Positions 28,401-41,699 of a stretch of 64,000 bases of DNA are shown here, piece by piece. The stretch covers positions 45,833,735-45,897,734 of the forward strand of contig OU342636.1 of the NCBI GenBank assembly GCA_910589415.1, given 5' to 3'. Under the pieces are notes generated by a model. That model was not told the origin of the DNA and did not search any database. It worked only from the letters and a program-made list of their open reading frames with translations. Made by a program: the position numbers and the translations under genes. The DNA comes from Malachius bipustulatus. Lineage: Eukaryota > Arthropoda > Insecta > Coleoptera > Melyridae. Each line of letters begins with the position of its first letter. Positions within the stretch are counted from its first letter, which is position 1.

Positions 28401-29850
28401 TTCCTGAAAATATGAAGCTCTGCAAGTTTTTCAGAATTTTTTTTCTCTTCGATTTTGATGAAAATCCCTAGTCAGGCGATAGAAAGTGCGAGAAGTTCAG
28501 AACTGTAAGTGGTTTTTCTGTAGCTCTCCCCGTTTTCAAGATATGACCGTTTAAATTTGAAAATTTGCAATTTTTTTAGCTTTTCAAAATTTTTGATCTC
28601 GTTTTGTGAAAAAATTGAGGACTTTACGGTCCAACTGGATTAATTTTCCGACTCATATGGCAGTCGACTGTGTTCACACAAAATTACGCCCCGTTCTGAA
28701 GACATCGATTTTTCCTGAAAATATGAAGCTCTGCAAATTTTTCAGATTTTTTTTTCTCTTCGATTTTGATGAAAATCTCTAGTCAGGCGATAGAAAGTGC
28801 GAGAAGTTCAGAACTGTAAGTGGTTTTTCTGTAGCTCTCCCCGTTTTTGAGATATGACCGTTTAAATTTGAAAATTTGCAAATTTTTTAGCTTTTCAAAA
28901 TTTTTGATCTCGTTTTGTGAAAAAACTGAGGACTTTACGGTCCAACTGGATTAATTTTCCGACTCATATGGCAATCGACTGTGTTCACACAAAATTACGT
29001 CCCGTTCTGAAGACATCGATTTTTCCTGAAAATATGAAGCTCTGCAAGTTTTTCAGAATTTTTTTTCCCTTCGATTTTGATGAAAATCCCTAGTCAGGCG
29101 ATAGAAAGTGCGAGAAGTTCAGAACTGTAAGTGGTTTTTCTGTAGCTCTCCCCGTTTTCAAGATATGACCGTTTAAATTTGAAAATTTGCAATTTTTTTA
29201 GCTTTTCAAAATTTTTGATCTCGTTTTGTGAAAAAATTGAGGACTTTACGGTCCAACTGGATTAATTTTCCGACTCATATGGCAGTCGACTGTGTTCACA
29301 CAAAATTACGCCCCGTTCTGAAGACATCGATTTTTCCTGAAAATATGAAGCTCTGCAAATTTTTCAGATTTTTTTTTCTCTTCGATTTTGATGAAAATCT
29401 CTAGTCAGGCGATAGAAAGTGCGAGAAGTTCAGAACTGTAAGTGGTTTTTCTGTAGCTCTCCCCGTTTTTGAGATATGACCGTTTAAATTTGAAAATTTG
29501 CAAATTTTTTAGCTTTTCAAAATTTTTGATCTCGTTTTGTGAAAAAATTGAGGACTTTGCGGTCCAACTGGATTAATTTTCCGACTCATATGGCAGTCGA
29601 CTGTGTTCACACAAAATTACGCCCCGTTCTGAAGACATCGATTTTTCCTGAAAATATGAAGCTCTGCAAATTTTTCAGATTTTTTTTTCTCTTCGATTTT
29701 GATGAAAATCTCTAGTCAGGCGATAGAAAGTGCGAGAAGTTCAGAACTGTAAGTGGTTTTTCTGTAGCTCTCCCCGTTTTTGAGATATGACCGTTTAAAT
29801 TTGAAAATTTGCAAATTTTTTAGCTTTTCAAAATTTTTGATCTCGTTTTG
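25500..29850. repeat. HOR: 7-mer (2177 bp) tandem duplication
   Basis: Four rare variants recur at exactly 2177 (7 x 311): CATATTTCAG at 25544 and 27721, GATATTTCC at 26219 and 28396, CCCTTCG after the T tract at 26890 and 29067, and TGCGGTCC at 27381 and 29558. The only clear differences I noticed are around 27531-27555 (AATCCC and AAGTTCGAG) against the corresponding 29708-29732 (AATCTC and AAGTGCGAG). The copies are adjacent and nearly identical. Confidence 0.9.
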
Positions 29851-30469
29851 TGAAAAAAGTGAGGACTTTACGGTCCAACTGGATTAATTTTTCGACTTAT
29901 ATGGCAATCGACTGTGTTCACACAAAATTACGTCCCGTTCTGAAGACATCGATTTTTCCTGAAAATATGAAGCTCTGCAAGTTTTTCAGAATTTTTTTTC
30001 TCTTCGATTTTGATGAAAATCCCTAGTCAGGCGATAGAAAGTGCGAGAAGTTCAGAACTGTAAGTGGTTTTTCTGTAGCTCTCCCCGTTTTCAAGATATG
30101 ACCGTTTAAATTTGAAAATTTGCAATTTTTTCAGCTTTTCAAAATTTTTGATCTCGTTTTGTGAAAAAATTGAGGACTTTACGGTCCAACTGGATTAATT
30201 TTCCGACTCATATGGCAGTCGACTGTGTTCACACAAAATTACGCCCCGTTCTGAAGACATCGATTTTTCCTGAAAATATGAAGCTCTGCAAATTTTTCAG
30301 ATTTTTTTTTCTCTTCGATTTTGATGAAAATCTCTAGTCAGGCGATAGAAAGTGCGAGAAGTTCAGAACTGTAAGTGGTTTTTCTGTAGCTCTCCCCGTT
30401 TTTGAGATATGACCGTTTAAATTTGAAAATTTGCAAATTTTTTAGCTTTTCAAAATTTTTTATCTCGTT

Positions 30470-33400
30470 TTGTGAAAAAACTGAGGACTTTACGGTCCAA
30501 CTGGATTAATTTTCCGACTCATATGGCAATCGACTGTGTTCACACAAAATTACGTCCCGTTCTGAAGACATCGATTTTTCCTGAAAATATGAAGCTCTGC
30601 AAGTTTTTCAGAATTTTTTTTCTCTTAGATTTTGATGAAAATCCCTAGTCAGGCGATAGAAAGTGCGAGAAGTTCAGAACTGTAAGTGGTTTTTCTGTAG
30701 CTCTCCCCGTTTTCAAGATATGACCGTTTAAATTTGAAAATTTGCAATTTTTTTAGCTTTTCAAAATTTTTGATCTCGTTTTGTGAAAAAATTGAGGACT
30801 TTACGGTCCAACTGGATTAATTTTCCGACTCATATGGCAGTCGACTGTGTTCACACAAAATTACGCCCCGTTCTGAAGACATCGATTTTTCCTGAAAATA
30901 TGAAGCTCTGCAAATTTTTCAGATTTTTTTTTCTCTTCGATTTTGATGAAAATCTCTAGTCAGGCGATAGAAAGTGCGAGAAGTTCAGAACTGTAAGTGG
31001 TTTTTCTGTAGCTCTCCCCGTTTTTGAGATATGACCGTTTAAATTTGAAAATTTGCAAATTTTTTAGCTTTTCAAAATTTTTGATCTCGTTTTGTGAAAA
31101 AAACTGAGGACTTTACGGTCCAACTGGATTAATTTTCCGACTCATATGGCAATCGACTGTGTTCACACAAAATTACGTCCCGTTCTGAAGACATCGATTT
31201 TTCCTGAAAATATGAAGCTCTGCAAGTTTTTCAGAATTTTTTTTCTCTTCGATTTTGATGAAAATCCCTAGTCAGGCGATAGAAAGTACGAGAAGTTCAG
31301 AACTGTAAGTGGTTTTTCTGTAGCTCTCCCCGTTTTCGAGATATGACCGTTTAAATTTGAAAATTTGCAAATTTGTTAGCTTTTCAAAATTTTTGATCTC
31401 GTTTTGTGAAAAAATTGAGGACTTTACGGTCCAACTGGATTAATTTTCCGACTCATATGGCAGTCGACTGTGTTCACACAAAATTACGCCCCGTTCTGAA
31501 GACATCGATTTTTCCTGAAAATATGAAGCTCTGCAAATTTTTCAGAATTTTTTTTCTCTTCGATTTTGATGAAAATCTCTAGTCAAGCGATAGAAAGTGC
31601 GAGAAGTTCAGAACTGTAAGTGGTTTTTCTGTAGCTCTCCCCGTTTTTGAGATATGACCGTTTAAATTTGAAAATTTGCAATTTTTTTAGCTTTTCAAAA
31701 TTTTTGATCTCGTTTTGTGAAAAAACTGAGGACTTTACGGTCCAACTGGATTAATTTTCCGACTCATATGGCAATCGACTGTGTTCACACAAAATTACGT
31801 CCCGTTCTGAAGACATCGATTTTTCCTGAAAATATGAAGCTCTGCAAGTTTTTCAGAATTTTTTTTCTCTTCGATTTTGATGAAAATCTCTAGTCAGGTG
31901 ATAGAAAGTGCGAGAAGTTCAGAACTGTAAGTGGTTTTTCTGTAGCTCTCCCCGTTTTTGAGATATGACCGTTTAAATTTGAAAATTTGCAAATTTTTTA
32001 GCTTTTCAAAATTTTTGATCTCGTTTTGTGAAAAAACTGAGGACTTTACGGTCCAACTGGATTAATTTTCCGACTCATATGGCAGTCGACTGTGTTCACA
32101 CAAAATTACGCCCCGTTCTGAAGACATCGATTTTTCCTGAAAATATGAAGCTCTGCAAATTTTTCAGATTTTTTTTTCTCTTCGATTTTGATGAAAATCT
32201 CTAGTCAGGCGATAGAAAGTGCGAGAAGTTCAGAACTGTAAGTGGTTTTTCTGTAGCTCTCCCCGTTTTTGAGATATGACCGTTTAAATTTGAAAATTTG
32301 CAAATTTTTTTAGCTTTTCAAAATTTTTGATCTCGTTTTGTGAAAAAACTGAGGACTTTACGGTCCAACTGGATTAATTTTCCGACTCATATGGCAATCG
32401 ACTGTGTTCACACAAAATTACGTCCCGTTCTGAAGACATCGATTTTTCCTGAAAATATGAAGCTCTGCAAGTTTTTCAGAATTTTTTTTCTCTTCGATTT
32501 TGATGAAAATCCCTAGTCAGGCGATAGAAAGTGCGAGAAGTTCAGAACTGTAAGTGGTTTTTCTGTAGCTCTCCCCGTTTTTGAGATATGACCGTTTAAA
32601 TTTGAAAATTTGCAAATTTCTTAGCTTTTCAAAATTTTTGATCTCGTTTCGTGAAAAAACTGAGGACTTTACGGTCCAACTGGATTAATTTTCCGACTCA
32701 TATGGCAATCGACTGTGTTCACACAAAATTACGTCCCGTTCTGAAGACATCGATTTTTCCTGAAAATATGAAGCTCTGCAAGTTTTTCAGAATTTTTTTT
32801 CTCTTCGATTTTGATGAAAATCCCTAGTCAGGCGATAGAAAGTGCGAGAAGTTCAGAACTGTAAGTGGTTTTTCTGTAGCTCTCCCCGTTTTTGAGATAT
32901 GACCGTTTAAATTTGAAAATTTGCAAATTTTTTAGCTTTTCAAAATTTTTGATCTCGTTTTGTGAAAAAACTGAGGACTTTACGGTCCAACTGGATTAAT
33001 TTTCCGACTCATATGGCAATCGACTGTGTTCACACAAAATTACGTCCCGTTCTGAAGACATCGATTTTTCCTGAAAATATGAAGCTCTGCAAGTTTTTCA
33101 GAATTTTTTTTCTCTTCGATTTTGATGAAAATCCCTAGTCAGGCGATAGAAAGTGCGAGAAGTTCAGAACTGTAAGTGGTTTTTCTGTAGCTCTCCCCGT
33201 TTTCAAGATATGACCGTTTAAATTTGAAAATTTGCAATTTTTTTAGCTTTTCAAAATTTTTGATCTCGTTTTGTGAAAAAATTGAGGACTTTACGGTCCA
33301 ACTGGATTAATTTTCCGACTCATATGGCAGTCGACTGTGTTCACACAAAATTACGCCCCGTTCCGAAGACATAGATTTTTCCTGAAAATATGAAGCTCTG

Positions 33401-36400
33401 CAAATTTTTCAGATTTTTTTTTCTCTTCGATTTTGATGAAAATCTCTAGTCAGGCAATAGAAAGTGCGAGAAGTTCAGAACTGTAAGTGGTTTTTCTGTA
33501 GCTCTCCCCGTTTTTGAGATATGACCGTTTAAATTTGAAAATTTGCAAATTTTTTAGCTTTTCAAAATTTTTGATCTCGTTTTGTGAAAAAACTGAGGAC
33601 TTTACGGTCCAACTGGATTAATTTTCCGACTCATATGGCAATCGACTGTGTTCACACAAAATTACGTCCCGTTCTGAAGACATCGATTTTTCCTGAAAAT
33701 ATGAAGCTCTGCAAGTTTTTCAGAATTTTTTTTCTCTTAGATTTTGATGAAAATCCCTAGTCAGGCGATAGAAAGTGCGAGAAGTTCAGAACTGTAAGTG
33801 GTTTTTCTGTAGCTCTCCCCGTTTTCAAGATATGACCGTTTAAATTTGAAAATTTGCAATTTTTTTAGCTTTTCAAAATTTTTGATCTCGTTTTGTGAAA
33901 AAATTGAGGACTTTACGGTCCAACTGGATTAATTTTCCGACTCATATGGCAGTCGACTGTGTTCACACAAAATTACGCCCCGTTCTGAAGACATCGATTT
34001 TTCCTGAAAATATGAAGCTCTGCAAATTTTTCAGATTTTTTTTTCTCTTCGATTTTGATGAAAATCTCTAGTCAGGCGATAGAAAGTGCGAGAAGTTCAG
34101 AACTGTAAGTGGTTTTTCTGTAGCTCTCCCCGTTTTTGAGATATGACCGTTTAAATTTGAAAATTTGCAAATTTTTTAGCTTTTCAAAATTTTTGATCTC
34201 GTTTTGTGAAAAAAACTGAGGACTTTACGGTCCAACTGGATTAATTTTCCGACTCATATGGCAATCGACTGTGTTCACACAAAATTACGTCCCGTTCTGA
34301 AGACATCGATTTTTCCTGAAAATATGAAGCTCTGCAAGTTTTTCAGAATTTTTTTTCTCTTCGATTTTGATGAAAATCCCTAGTCAGGCGATAGAAAGTA
34401 CGAGAAGTTCAGAACTGTAAGTGGTTTTTCTGTAGCTCTCCCCGTTTTCGAGATATGACCGTTTAAATTTGAAAATTTGCAAATTTGTTAGCTTTTCAAA
34501 ATTTTTGATCTCGTTTTGTGAAAAAATTGAGGACTTTACGGTCCAACTGGATTAATTTTCCGACTCATATGGCAGTCGACTGTGTTCACACAAAATTACG
34601 CCCCGTTCTGAAGACATCGATTTTTCCTGAAAATATGAAGCTCTGCAAATTTTTCAGAATTTTTTTTCTCTTCGATTTTGATGAAAATCTCTAGTCAAGC
34701 GATAGAAAGTGCGAGAAGTTCAGAACTGTAAGTGGTTTTTCTGTAGCTCTCCCCGTTTTTGAGATATGACCGTTTAAATTTGAAAATTTGCAATTTTTTT
34801 AGCTTTTCAAAATTTTTGATCTCGTTTTGTGAAAAAACTGAGGACTTTACGGTCCAACTGGATTAATTTTCCGACTCATATGGCAATCGACTGTGTTCAC
34901 ACAAAATTACGTCCCGTTCTGAAGACATCGATTTTTCCTGAAAATATGAAGCTCTGCAAGTTTTTCAGAATTTTTTTTCTCTTCGATTTTGATGAAAATC
35001 TCTAGTCAGGTGATAGAAAGTGCGAGAAGTTCAGAACTGTAAGTGGTTTTTCTGTAGCTCTCCCCGTTTTTGAGATATGACCGTTTAAATTTGAAAATTT
35101 GCAAATTTTTTAGCTTTTCAAAATTTTTGATCTCGTTTTGTGAAAAAATTGAGGACTTTACGGTCCAACTGGATTAATTTTCCGACTCATATGGCAGTCG
35201 ACTGTGTTCACACAAAATTACGCCCCGTTCTGAAGACATCGATTTTTCCTGAAAATATGAAGCTCTGCAAATTTTTCAGATTTTTTTTTCTCTTCGATTT
35301 TGATGAAAATCTCTAGTCAGGCGATAGAAAGTGCGAGAAGTTCAGAACTGTAAGTGGTTTTTCTGTAGCTCTCCCCGTTTTTGAGATATGACCGTTTAAA
35401 TTTGAAAATTTGCAAATTTTTTTAGCTTTTCAAAATTTTTGATCTCGTTTTGTGAAAAAACTGAGGACTTTACGGTCCAACTGGATTAATTTTCCGACTC
35501 ATATGGCAATCGACTGTGTTCACACAAAATTACGTCCCGTTCTGAAGACATCGATTTTTCCTGAAAATATGAAGCTCTGCAAGTTTTTCAGAATTTTTTT
35601 TCTCTTCGATTTTGATGAAAATCCCTAGTCAGGCGATAGAAAGTGCGAGAAGTTCAGAACTGTAAGTGGTTTTTCTGTAGCTCTCCCCGTTTTTGAGATA
35701 TGACCGTTTAAATTTGAAAATTTGCAAATTTCTTAGCTTTTCAAAATTTTTGATCTCGTTTTGTGAAAAAACTGAGGACTTTACGGTCCAACTGGATTAA
35801 TTTTCCGACTCATATGGCAATCGACTGTGTTCACACAAAATTACGTCCCGTTCTGAAGACATCGATTTTTCCTGAAAATATGAAGCTCTGCAAGTTTTTC
35901 AGAATTTTTTTTCTCTTCGATTTTGATGAAAATCCCTAGTCAGGCGATAGAAAGTGCGAGAAGTTCAGAACTGTAAGTGGTTTTTCTGTAGCTCTCCCCG
36001 TTTTTGAGATATGACCGTTTAAATTTGAAAATTTGCAAATTTTTTAGCTTTTCAAAATTTTTGATCTCGTTTTGTGAAAAAACTGAGGACTTTACGGTCC
36101 AACTGGATTAATTTTCCGACTCATATGGCAATCGACTGTGTTCACACAAAATTACGTCCCGTTCTGAAGACATCGATTTTTCCTGAAAATATGAAGCTCT
36201 GCAAGTTTTTCAGAATTTTTTTTCTCTTCGATTTTGATGAAAATCCCTAGTCAGGCGATAGAAAGTGCGAGAAGTTCAGAACTGTAAGTGGTTTTTCTGT
36301 AGCTCTCCCCGTTTTCAAGATATGACCGTTTAAATTTGAAAATTTGCAATTTTTTTAGCTTTTCAAAATTTTTGATCTCGTTTTGTGAAAAAATTGAGGA

Positions 36401-36480
36401 CTTTACGGTCCAACTGGATTAATTTTCCGACTCATATGGCAGTCGACTGTGTTCACACAAAATTACGCCCCGTTCCGAAG
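30470..36480. repeat. HOR: 10-mer (3112 bp), two tandem copies
   Basis: An ordered series of rare variants repeats at exactly 3112 (10 x 311 + 2): CTCTTAGAT at 30621 and 33733; a 7-A linker before CTGAGG at 31094 and 34206; AAAGTACGAG at ~31283 and 34395; ATTTGTTAGC at 31371 and 34483; AGTCAAGCG; AGTCAGGTGA; an 8-T TTTTTTTTAGC variant; TGCAAATTTC at 32611 and 35723; and TTCCGAAG at 33361 and 36473. The match ends near 36480. There the second copy turns A-type (GCAAGTTTTTCAGAA) and lacks the ATAGAT variant. Confidence 0.93.
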
Positions 36481-36699
36481 ACATCGATTTTTCCTGAAAA
36501 TATGAAGCTCTGCAAGTTTTTCAGAATTTTTTTTCTCTTCGATTTTGATGAAAATCCCTAGTCAGGCGATAGAAAGTGCGAGAAGTTTAGAACTGTAAGT
36601 GGTTTTTCTGTAGCTCTCCCCGTTTTCGAGATATGACCGTTTAAATTTGAAAATTTGCAATTTTTTTAGCTTTTCAAAATTTTTGATCTCGTTTTGTGA

Positions 36700-39600
36700 A
36701 AAAACTGAGGACTTTACGGTCCAACTGGATTAATTTTCCGACTCATATGGCAATCGACTGTGTTCACACAAAATTACGTCCCGTTCTGAAGACATCGATT
36801 TTTCCTGAAAATATGAAGCTCTGCAAGTTTTTCAGAATTTTTTTTCTCTTCGATTTTGATGAAAATCTCTAGTCAGGTGATAGAAAGTGCGAGAAGTTCA
36901 GAACTGTAAGTGGTTTTTCTGTAGCTCTCCCCGTTTTTGAGATATGACCGTTTAAATTTGAAAATTTGCAAATTTTTTAGCTTTTCAAAATTTTTGATCT
37001 CGTTTTGTGAAAAAATTGAGGACTTTACGGTCCAACTGGATTAATTTTCCGACTCATATGGCAGTCGACTGTGTTCACACAAAATTACGCCCCGTTCTGA
37101 AGACATCGATTTTTCCTGAAAATATGAAGCTCTGCAAATTTTTCAGATTTTTTTTTCTCTTCGATTTTGATGAAAATCTCTAGTCAGGCGATAGAAAGTG
37201 CGAGAAGTTCAGAACTGTAAGTGGTTTTTCTGTAGCTCTCCCCGTTTTTGAGATATGACCGTTTAAATTTGAAAATTTGCAAATTTTTTTAGCTTTTCAA
37301 AATTTTTGATCTCGTTTTGTGAAAAAACTGAGGACTTTACGGTCCAACTGGATTAATTTTCCGACTCATATGGCAATCGACTGTGTTCACACAAAATTAC
37401 GTCCCGTTCTGAAGACATCGATTTTTCCTGAAAATATGAAGCTCTGCAAGTTTTTCAGAATTTTTTTTCTCTTCGATTTTGATGAAAATCCCTAGTCAGG
37501 CGATAGAAAGTGCGAGAAGTTCAGAACTGTAAGTGGTTTTTCTGTAGCTCTCCCCGTTTTTGAGATATGACCGTTTAAATTTGAAAATTTGCAAATTTCT
37601 TAGCTTTTCAAAATTTTTGATCTCGTTTTGTGAAAAAACTGAGGACTTTACGGTCCAACTGGATTAATTTTCCGACTCATATGGCAATCGACTGTGTTCA
37701 CACAAAATTACGTCCCGTTCTGAAGACATCGATTTTTCCTGAAAATATGAAGCTCTGCAAGTTTTTCAGAATTTTTTTTCTCTTCGATTTTGATGAAAAT
37801 CCCTAGTCAGGCGATAGAAAGTGCGAGAAGTTCAGAACTGTAAGTGGTTTTTCTGTAGCTCTCCCCGTTTTTGAGATATGACCGTTTAAATTTGAAAATT
37901 TGCAAATTTTTTAGCTTTTCAAAATTTTTGATCTCGTTTTGTGAAAAAACTGAGGACTTTACGGTCCAACTGGATTAATTTTCCGACTCATATGGCAATC
38001 GACTGTGTTCACACAAAATTACGTCCCGTTCTGAAGACATCGATTTTTCCTGAAAATATGAAGCTCTGCAAGTTTTTCAGAATTTTTTTTCTCTTCGATT
38101 TTGATGAAAATCCCTAGTCAGGCGATAGAAAGTGCGAGAAGTTCAGAACTGTAAGTGGTTTTTCTGTAGCTCTCCCCGTTTTCAAGATATGACCGTTTAA
38201 ATTTGAAAATTTGCAATTTTTTTAGCTTTTCAAAATTTTTGATCTCGTTTTGTGAAAAAATTGAGGACTTTACGGTCCAACTGGATTAATTTTCCGACTC
38301 ATATGGCAGTCGACTGTGTTCACACAAAATTACGCCCCGTTCCGAAGACATAGATTTTTCCTGAAAATATGAAGCTCTGCAAATTTTTCAGATTTTTTTT
38401 TCTCTTCGATTTTGATGAAAATCTCTAGTCAGGCAATAGAAAGTGCGAGAAGTTCAGAACTGTAAGTGGTTTTTCTGTAGCTCTCCCCGTTTTTGAGATA
38501 TGACCGTTTAAATTTGAAAATTTGCAAATTTTTTAGCTTTTCAAAATTTTTGATCTCGTTTTGTGAAAAAACTGAGGACTTTACGGTCCAACTGGATTAA
38601 TTTTCCGACTCATATGGCAATCGACTGTGTTCACACAAAATTACGTCCCGTTCTGAAGACATCGATTTTTCCTGAAAATATGAAGCTCTGCAAGTTTTTC
38701 AGAATTTTTTTTCTCTTAGATTTTGATGAAAATCCCTAGTCAGGCGATAGAAAGTGCGAGAAGTTCAGAACTGTAAGTGGTTTTTCTGTAGCTCTCCCCG
38801 TTTTCAAGATATGACCGTTTAAATTTGAAAATTTGCAATTTTTTTAGCTTTTCAAAATTTTTGATCTCGTTTTGTGAAAAAATTGAGGACTTTACGGTCC
38901 AACTGGATTAATTTTCCGACTCATATGGCAGTCGACTGTGTTCACACAAAATTACGCCCCGTTCTGAAGACATCGATTTTTCCTGAAAATATGAAGCTCT
39001 GCAAATTTTTCAGATTTTTTTTTCTCTTCGATTTTGATGAAAATCTCTAGTCAGGCGATAGAAAGTGCGAGAAGTTCAGAACTGTAAGTGGTTTTTCTGT
39101 AGCTCTCCCCGTTTTTGAGATATGACCGTTTAAATTTGAAAATTTGCAAATTTTTTAGCTTTTCAAAATTTTTGATCTCGTTTTGTGAAAAAAACTGAGG
39201 ACTTTACGGTCCAACTGGATTAATTTTCCGACTCATATGGCAATCGACTGTGTTCACACAAAATTACGTCCCGTTCTGAAGACATCGATTTTTCCTGAAA
39301 ATATGAAGCTCTGCAAGTTTTTCAGAATTTTTTTTCTCTTCGATTTTGATGAAAATCCCTAGTCAGGCGATAGAAAGTACGAGAAGTTCAGAACTGTAAG
39401 TGGTTTTTCTGTAGCTCTCCCCGTTTTCGAGATATGACCGTTTAAATTTGAAAATTTGCAAATTTGTTAGCTTTTCAAAATTTTTGATCTCGTTTTGTGA
39501 AAAAATTGAGGACTTTACGGTCCAACTGGATTAATTTTCCGACTCATATGGCAGTCGACTGTGTTCACACAAAATTACGCCCCGTTCTGAAGACATCGAT

Positions 39601-41000
39601 TTTTCCTGAAAATATGAAGCTCTGCAAATTTTTCAGAATTTTTTTTCTCTTCGAATTTGATGAAAATCTCTAGTCAAGCGATAGAAAGTGCGAGAAGTTC
39701 AGAACTGTAAGTGGTTTTTCTGTAGCTCTCCCCGTTTTTGAGATATGACCGTTTAAATTTGAAAATTTGCAATTTTTTTAGCTTTTCAAAATTTTTGATC
39801 TCGTTTTGTGAAAAAACTGAGGACTTTACGGTCCAACTGGATTAATTTTCCGACTCATATGGCAATCGACTGTGTTCACACAAAATTACGTCCCGTTCTG
39901 AAGACATCGATTTTTCCTGAAAATATGAAGCTCTGCAAGTTTTTCAGAATTTTTTTTCTCTTCGATTTTGATGAAAATCTCTAGTCAGGTGATAGAAAGT
40001 GCGAGAAGTTCAGAACTGTAAGTGGTTTTTCTGTAGCTCTCCCCGTTTTTGAGATATGACCGTTTAAATTTGAAAATTTGCAAATTTTTTAGCTTTTCAA
40101 AATTTTTGATCTCGTTTTGTGAAAAAACTGAGGACTTTACGGTCCAACTGGATTAATTTTCCGACTCATATGGCAGTCGACTGTGTTCACACAAAATTAC
40201 GCCCCGTTCTGAAGACATCGATTTTTCCTGAAAATATGAAGCTCTGCAAATTTTTCAGATTTTTTTTTCTCTTCGATTTTGATGAAAATCTCTAGTCAGG
40301 CGATAGAAAGTGCGAGAAGTTCAGAACTGTAAGTGGTTTTTCTGTAGCTCTCCCCGTTTTTGAGATATGACCGTTTAAATTTGAAAATTTGCAAATTTTT
40401 TTAGCTTTTCAAAATTTTTGATCTCGTTTTGTGAAAAAACTGAGGACTTTACGGTCCAACTGGATTAATTTTCCGACTCATATGGCAATCGACTGTGTTC
40501 ACACAAAATTACGTCCCGTTCTGAAGACATCGATTTTTCCTGAAAATATGAAGCTCTGCAAGTTTTTCAGAATTTTTTTTCTCTTCGATTTTGATGAAAA
40601 TCCCTAGTCAGGCGATAGAAAGTGCGAGAAGTTCAGAACTGTAAGTGGTTTTTCTGTAGCTCTCCCCGTTTTTGAGATATGACCGTTTAAATTTGAAAAT
40701 TTGCAAATTTCTTAGCTTTTCAAAATTTTTGATCTCGTTTTGTGAAAAAACTGAGGACTTTACGGTCCAACTGGATTAATTTTCCGACTCATATGGCAAT
40801 CGACTGTGTTCACACAAAATTACGTCCCGTTCTGAAGACATCGATTTTTCCTGAAAATATGAAGCTCTGCAAGTTTTTCAGAATTTTTTTTCTCTTCGAT
40901 TTTGATGAAAATCCCTAGTCAGGCGATAGAAAGTGCGAGAAGTTCAGAACTGTAAGTGGTTTTTCTGTAGCTCTCCCCGTTTTTGAGATATGACCGTTTA
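36700..41000. repeat. HOR: 6-mer re-duplication and third 10-mer round (16-mer period 4979 bp)
   Basis: AGTCAGGTGA at 35004 recurs at 36871, TGCAAATTTC at 35723 recurs at 37590, and TTCCGAAG at 36473 recurs at 38340, all at 1867 (6 x 311 + 1). From 38340 the sequence instead follows 33361 at an offset of 4979. This covers ATAGAT, GGCAATAG, CTCTTAGAT at 38712, the 7-A linker at 39185 and ATTTGTTAGC at 39462. 3112 + 1867 = 4979, so a 16-mer arose from a 10-mer plus a partial 6-mer. Confidence 0.9.
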
Positions 41001-41699
41001 AATTTGAAAATTTGCAAATTTTTTAGCTTTTCAAAATTTTTGATCTCGTTTTGTGAAAAAACTGAGGACTTTACGGTCCAACTGGATTAATTTTCCGACT
41101 CATATGGCAATCGACTGTGTTCACACAAAATTACGTCCCGTTCTGAAGACATCGATTTTTCCTGAAAATATGAAGCTCTGCAAGTTTTTCAGAATTTTTT
41201 TTCTCTTCGATTTTGATGAAAATCCCTAGTCAGGCGATAGAAAGTGCGAGAAGTTCAGAACTGTAAGTGGTTTTTCTGTAGCTCTCCCCGTTTTTGAGAT
41301 ATGACCGTTTAAATTTGAAAATTTGCAAATTTTTTAGCTTTTCAAAATTTTTGATCTCGTTTTGTGAAAAAACTGAGGACTTTACGGTCCAACTGGATTA
41401 ATTTTCCGACTCATATGGCAATCGACTGTGTTCACACAAAATTACGTCCCGTTCTGAAGACATCGATTTTTCCTGAAAATATGAAGCTCTGCAAGTTTTT
41501 CAGAATTTTTTTTCTCTTCGATTTTGATGAAAATCCCTAGTCAGGCGATAGAAAGTGCGAGAAGTTTAGAACTGTAAGTGGTTTTTCTGTAGCTCTCCCC
41601 GTTTTCGAGATATGACCGTTTAAATTTGAAAATTTGCAAATTTTTTAGCTTTTCAAAATTTTTTATCTCGTTTTGTGAAAAAACTGAGGACTTTACGGT

